Position numbers and translations under genes: made by a program. Positions 62,801 through 64,000 of a stretch of DNA of 64,000 nt are shown here, one piece after another. Source of the stretch: Drosophila miranda (lineage: Eukaryota; Arthropoda; Insecta; Diptera; Drosophilidae); assembly GCF_003369915.1 (NCBI RefSeq), contig NC_046676.1:16164001-16228000 (forward strand), written 5' to 3'. The notes beneath the pieces were generated by a model. The model was not told where the DNA came from. It ran no database searches and worked only from the letters and a program-made list of their open reading frames with translations. Numbering within the stretch: position 1 is the first letter of the stretch; the number at the start of each line of letters is the position of its first letter.

Positions 62801-63540
62801 TGAGTTTTTAGAGCAGGTTTTCCATGACCAGGGGGCGATATAAGCCAAAATCGGATTTTCAGACATTTTTGTCCAACAATTAAAAAGAAAATTGAATAAA
62901 AAACTTTATTATTTAAACTTTTCTGTGCTTTGAGCAGATTGTTCTTACAAAAGGTATTGTTTAGAAATGGAAAGCATAGAAACGTCATGCTGCAAGTGGG
63001 AAATGTGTGGAAAACAAATGCAGCAGATAGTATATGTATTTTACTTGTTGGATATTAAAGAACAGTTCCCACACTTTTAGACTTTTACTCAAGTGTCGAA
63101 CTATTTGCTTGTCGGTTCATACTTACATATGTGTGCACTTGTGATTATATGCAGGTCGTGCGAGTACAAGTTCGGGTATTAGCCGGATTGTTGGTCATTT
63201 GGTTAGAGCACATCTTTAGCACCTCAAAGATGAGGTTTGTGTTTGGTCAGAGCAAAGTAAATACTATTGCAGGGTATATTGAAAAGAACCTACGGACACA
63301 GAAGACACTTACAGTAGTAAAGATTATTCCCATAGGAATATCAAACTACAATCTAATTCAAATGTAAGAACGAGAAGAGAGGAAGTAAGAGAGACAGAAC
63401 CAGACAAAACCTCTGTAAGTCTTTAAGTAGAGCTCTCACAGCCATCCAGCAGTCCAGTTGTTGTCGTCCCTTCAAGAAGAGCAGACCGTCTTCCATCAGA
63501 CTTTCGCACTCCATCAATATAACTGGTTTCTGGTCCATCC
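53900..63540. other. Long non-coding interval
   Basis: About 9.6 kb without a supported gene. It contains a DINE-1-like fragment near 54200-54370, GGCAGT repeats at 55077-55100, GGCTCT repeats at 56819-56843, GGGAAT/GGGAAC repeats at 57940-57966, and a GAAGCG/GGAGCG purine tract at 59615-59672. Open frames here follow these repeats and lack splice or family support. Confidence 0.45.
54200..54370 (-). mobile_element. DINE-1-like fragment, reverse orientation
   Basis: CTAGACGGACAGATAGACCC followed by CATATACTTTACGGGGTTGGAA and GCTGTTAC matches, inverted, the core seen at 28905-29160 (GTCTGTCC... and GGAAGCGTTTCC... blocks). It is strongly diverged; borders are uncertain. Confidence 0.5.
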
Positions 63541-63555
63541 ATATCGATATTGGAT

Positions 63556-64000
63556 ATGTTGCTCGTGCCGCTTGCCCTGATCGCACTGTTCGGCCTGGCC
63601 CACACGCTGCCCCTCGATGACGTGGAGTCATCGTCACTGGCCACAATTGAGCAGCCGGATGGCAGCGGGCGGGTGGTCTTCGATCAGCGGCAGACGGGCC
63701 AGTACAACATTCACGTGAGCATCAAGGATGTCGCCATCATCGAGGTGGGTCAGAACGATCTGACAGATGTAAGTAGAGGGAGAGGGACCCAGAACCAGTT
63801 GGGTCCAATGTGCAGCTAACAAGTTGCAAATGCTAAAAATAGCCTCGATCTCTCTGTTAGGGTGCGTACAACGATGCTGAGGATTACTACTACGATGACA
63901 GTGCGTTGACCATCAAACCCATCAAGTTCTCGACTGAGGCCATTGGCAGCAGCAGCACAGCAGCAGCGCCAGCATCACCAGCAGCAGCAGCTGCGACGAC
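63556..64000 (+). CDS. Secreted acidic protein, 3' end outside the window
   Basis: Exon 1 is 63556-63768 (71 codons) and exon 2 starts at 63861, joined in phase 0 over a 92-nt intron (GTAAGT donor, GTTAG acceptor); the gene is cut by the window end. The chain begins with a signal peptide (MLLVPLALIALFGLAHTLPL, cleavage probably near AHT/LP). Exon 1 continues with an acidic segment containing SSSLATIEQPDGSGRVVF and QTGQYNIHVSIKDVAIIEVG. Exon 2 has an Asp/Tyr cluster (DAEDYYYDD), then an Ala/Ser-rich run. I do not recognise the family. A GTC-type weak upstream sequence and no clear TATA were seen. The ATG at 63556 is preferred because it starts exactly at the signal peptide. Confidence 0.7.

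Overview
The window is nuclear DNA from a Drosophila species, on the segment homologous to D. melanogaster 2R 56E-56F. The case rests on a run of Obp56 odorant-binding protein genes, the single-copy poly(A) polymerase gene hiiragi (hrg), and the complete early-zygotic mir-309 microRNA cluster, which all map to that segment in D. melanogaster as I recall it. Introns are short (about 55-70 nt) with standard GT-AG borders, simple-sequence tracts are common, and there are DINE-1-like interspersed fragments. I cannot name the species from sequence alone; a Sophophoran fly, possibly of the obscura group, is an inference.

Layout: 1-6.5 kb holds no gene I can support. At 6.6-12.7 kb are four Obp56 genes in the order d, c, b (plus strand) and a (minus strand), each a two-exon gene with a signal-peptide exon. 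12.7-22.6 kb is mostly non-coding but contains one tiny minus-strand gene at 19.6-19.8 kb. At 22.7-24.7 kb is a six-exon gene for a TPR-type protein of 579 residues. At 27.9 and 29.5 kb are two more tiny Cys-rich genes. All three tiny proteins end in a CaaX prenylation box (CTIS, CTIM, CVIS) and have GATA-factor sites upstream. 30-38 kb is non-coding. At 38.1-40.2 kb (minus) is a UBAC1/KPC2 homologue with two alternative first exons, followed by possible exons of an unrecognised minus-strand gene at 40.5-41.5 kb.

hrg runs from a motif-1 promoter near 42.97 kb to its annotated-style stop (TGA) at 46,537. The same frame stays open for 222 codons after that TGA, and a consensus splice donor inside this stretch joins in phase to a downstream exon ending at 48,108. 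This makes hrg a strong candidate for stop-codon readthrough. A convergent minus-strand gene for an unrecognised secreted protein (48.6-49.65 kb) follows. The mir-309, 3, 286, 4, 5, 6-1, 6-2, 6-3 cluster (50.7-52.05 kb) has TAGteam (Zelda) motifs, a TATA box and an initiator in front. A minus-strand gene for a CxxC-zinc, PGP-motif protein lies at 52.6-53.7 kb. 53.9-63.5 kb is non-coding, and a secreted-protein gene begins at 63,556 and runs off the window.

Functionally these are unrelated neighbours: chemosensory or secreted carriers (Obp56), mRNA 3'-end formation (hrg), maternal-RNA clearance microRNAs (mir-309 cluster), ubiquitin pathway (UBAC1), a probable membrane-anchored micropeptide family, and several genes without a recognised role.
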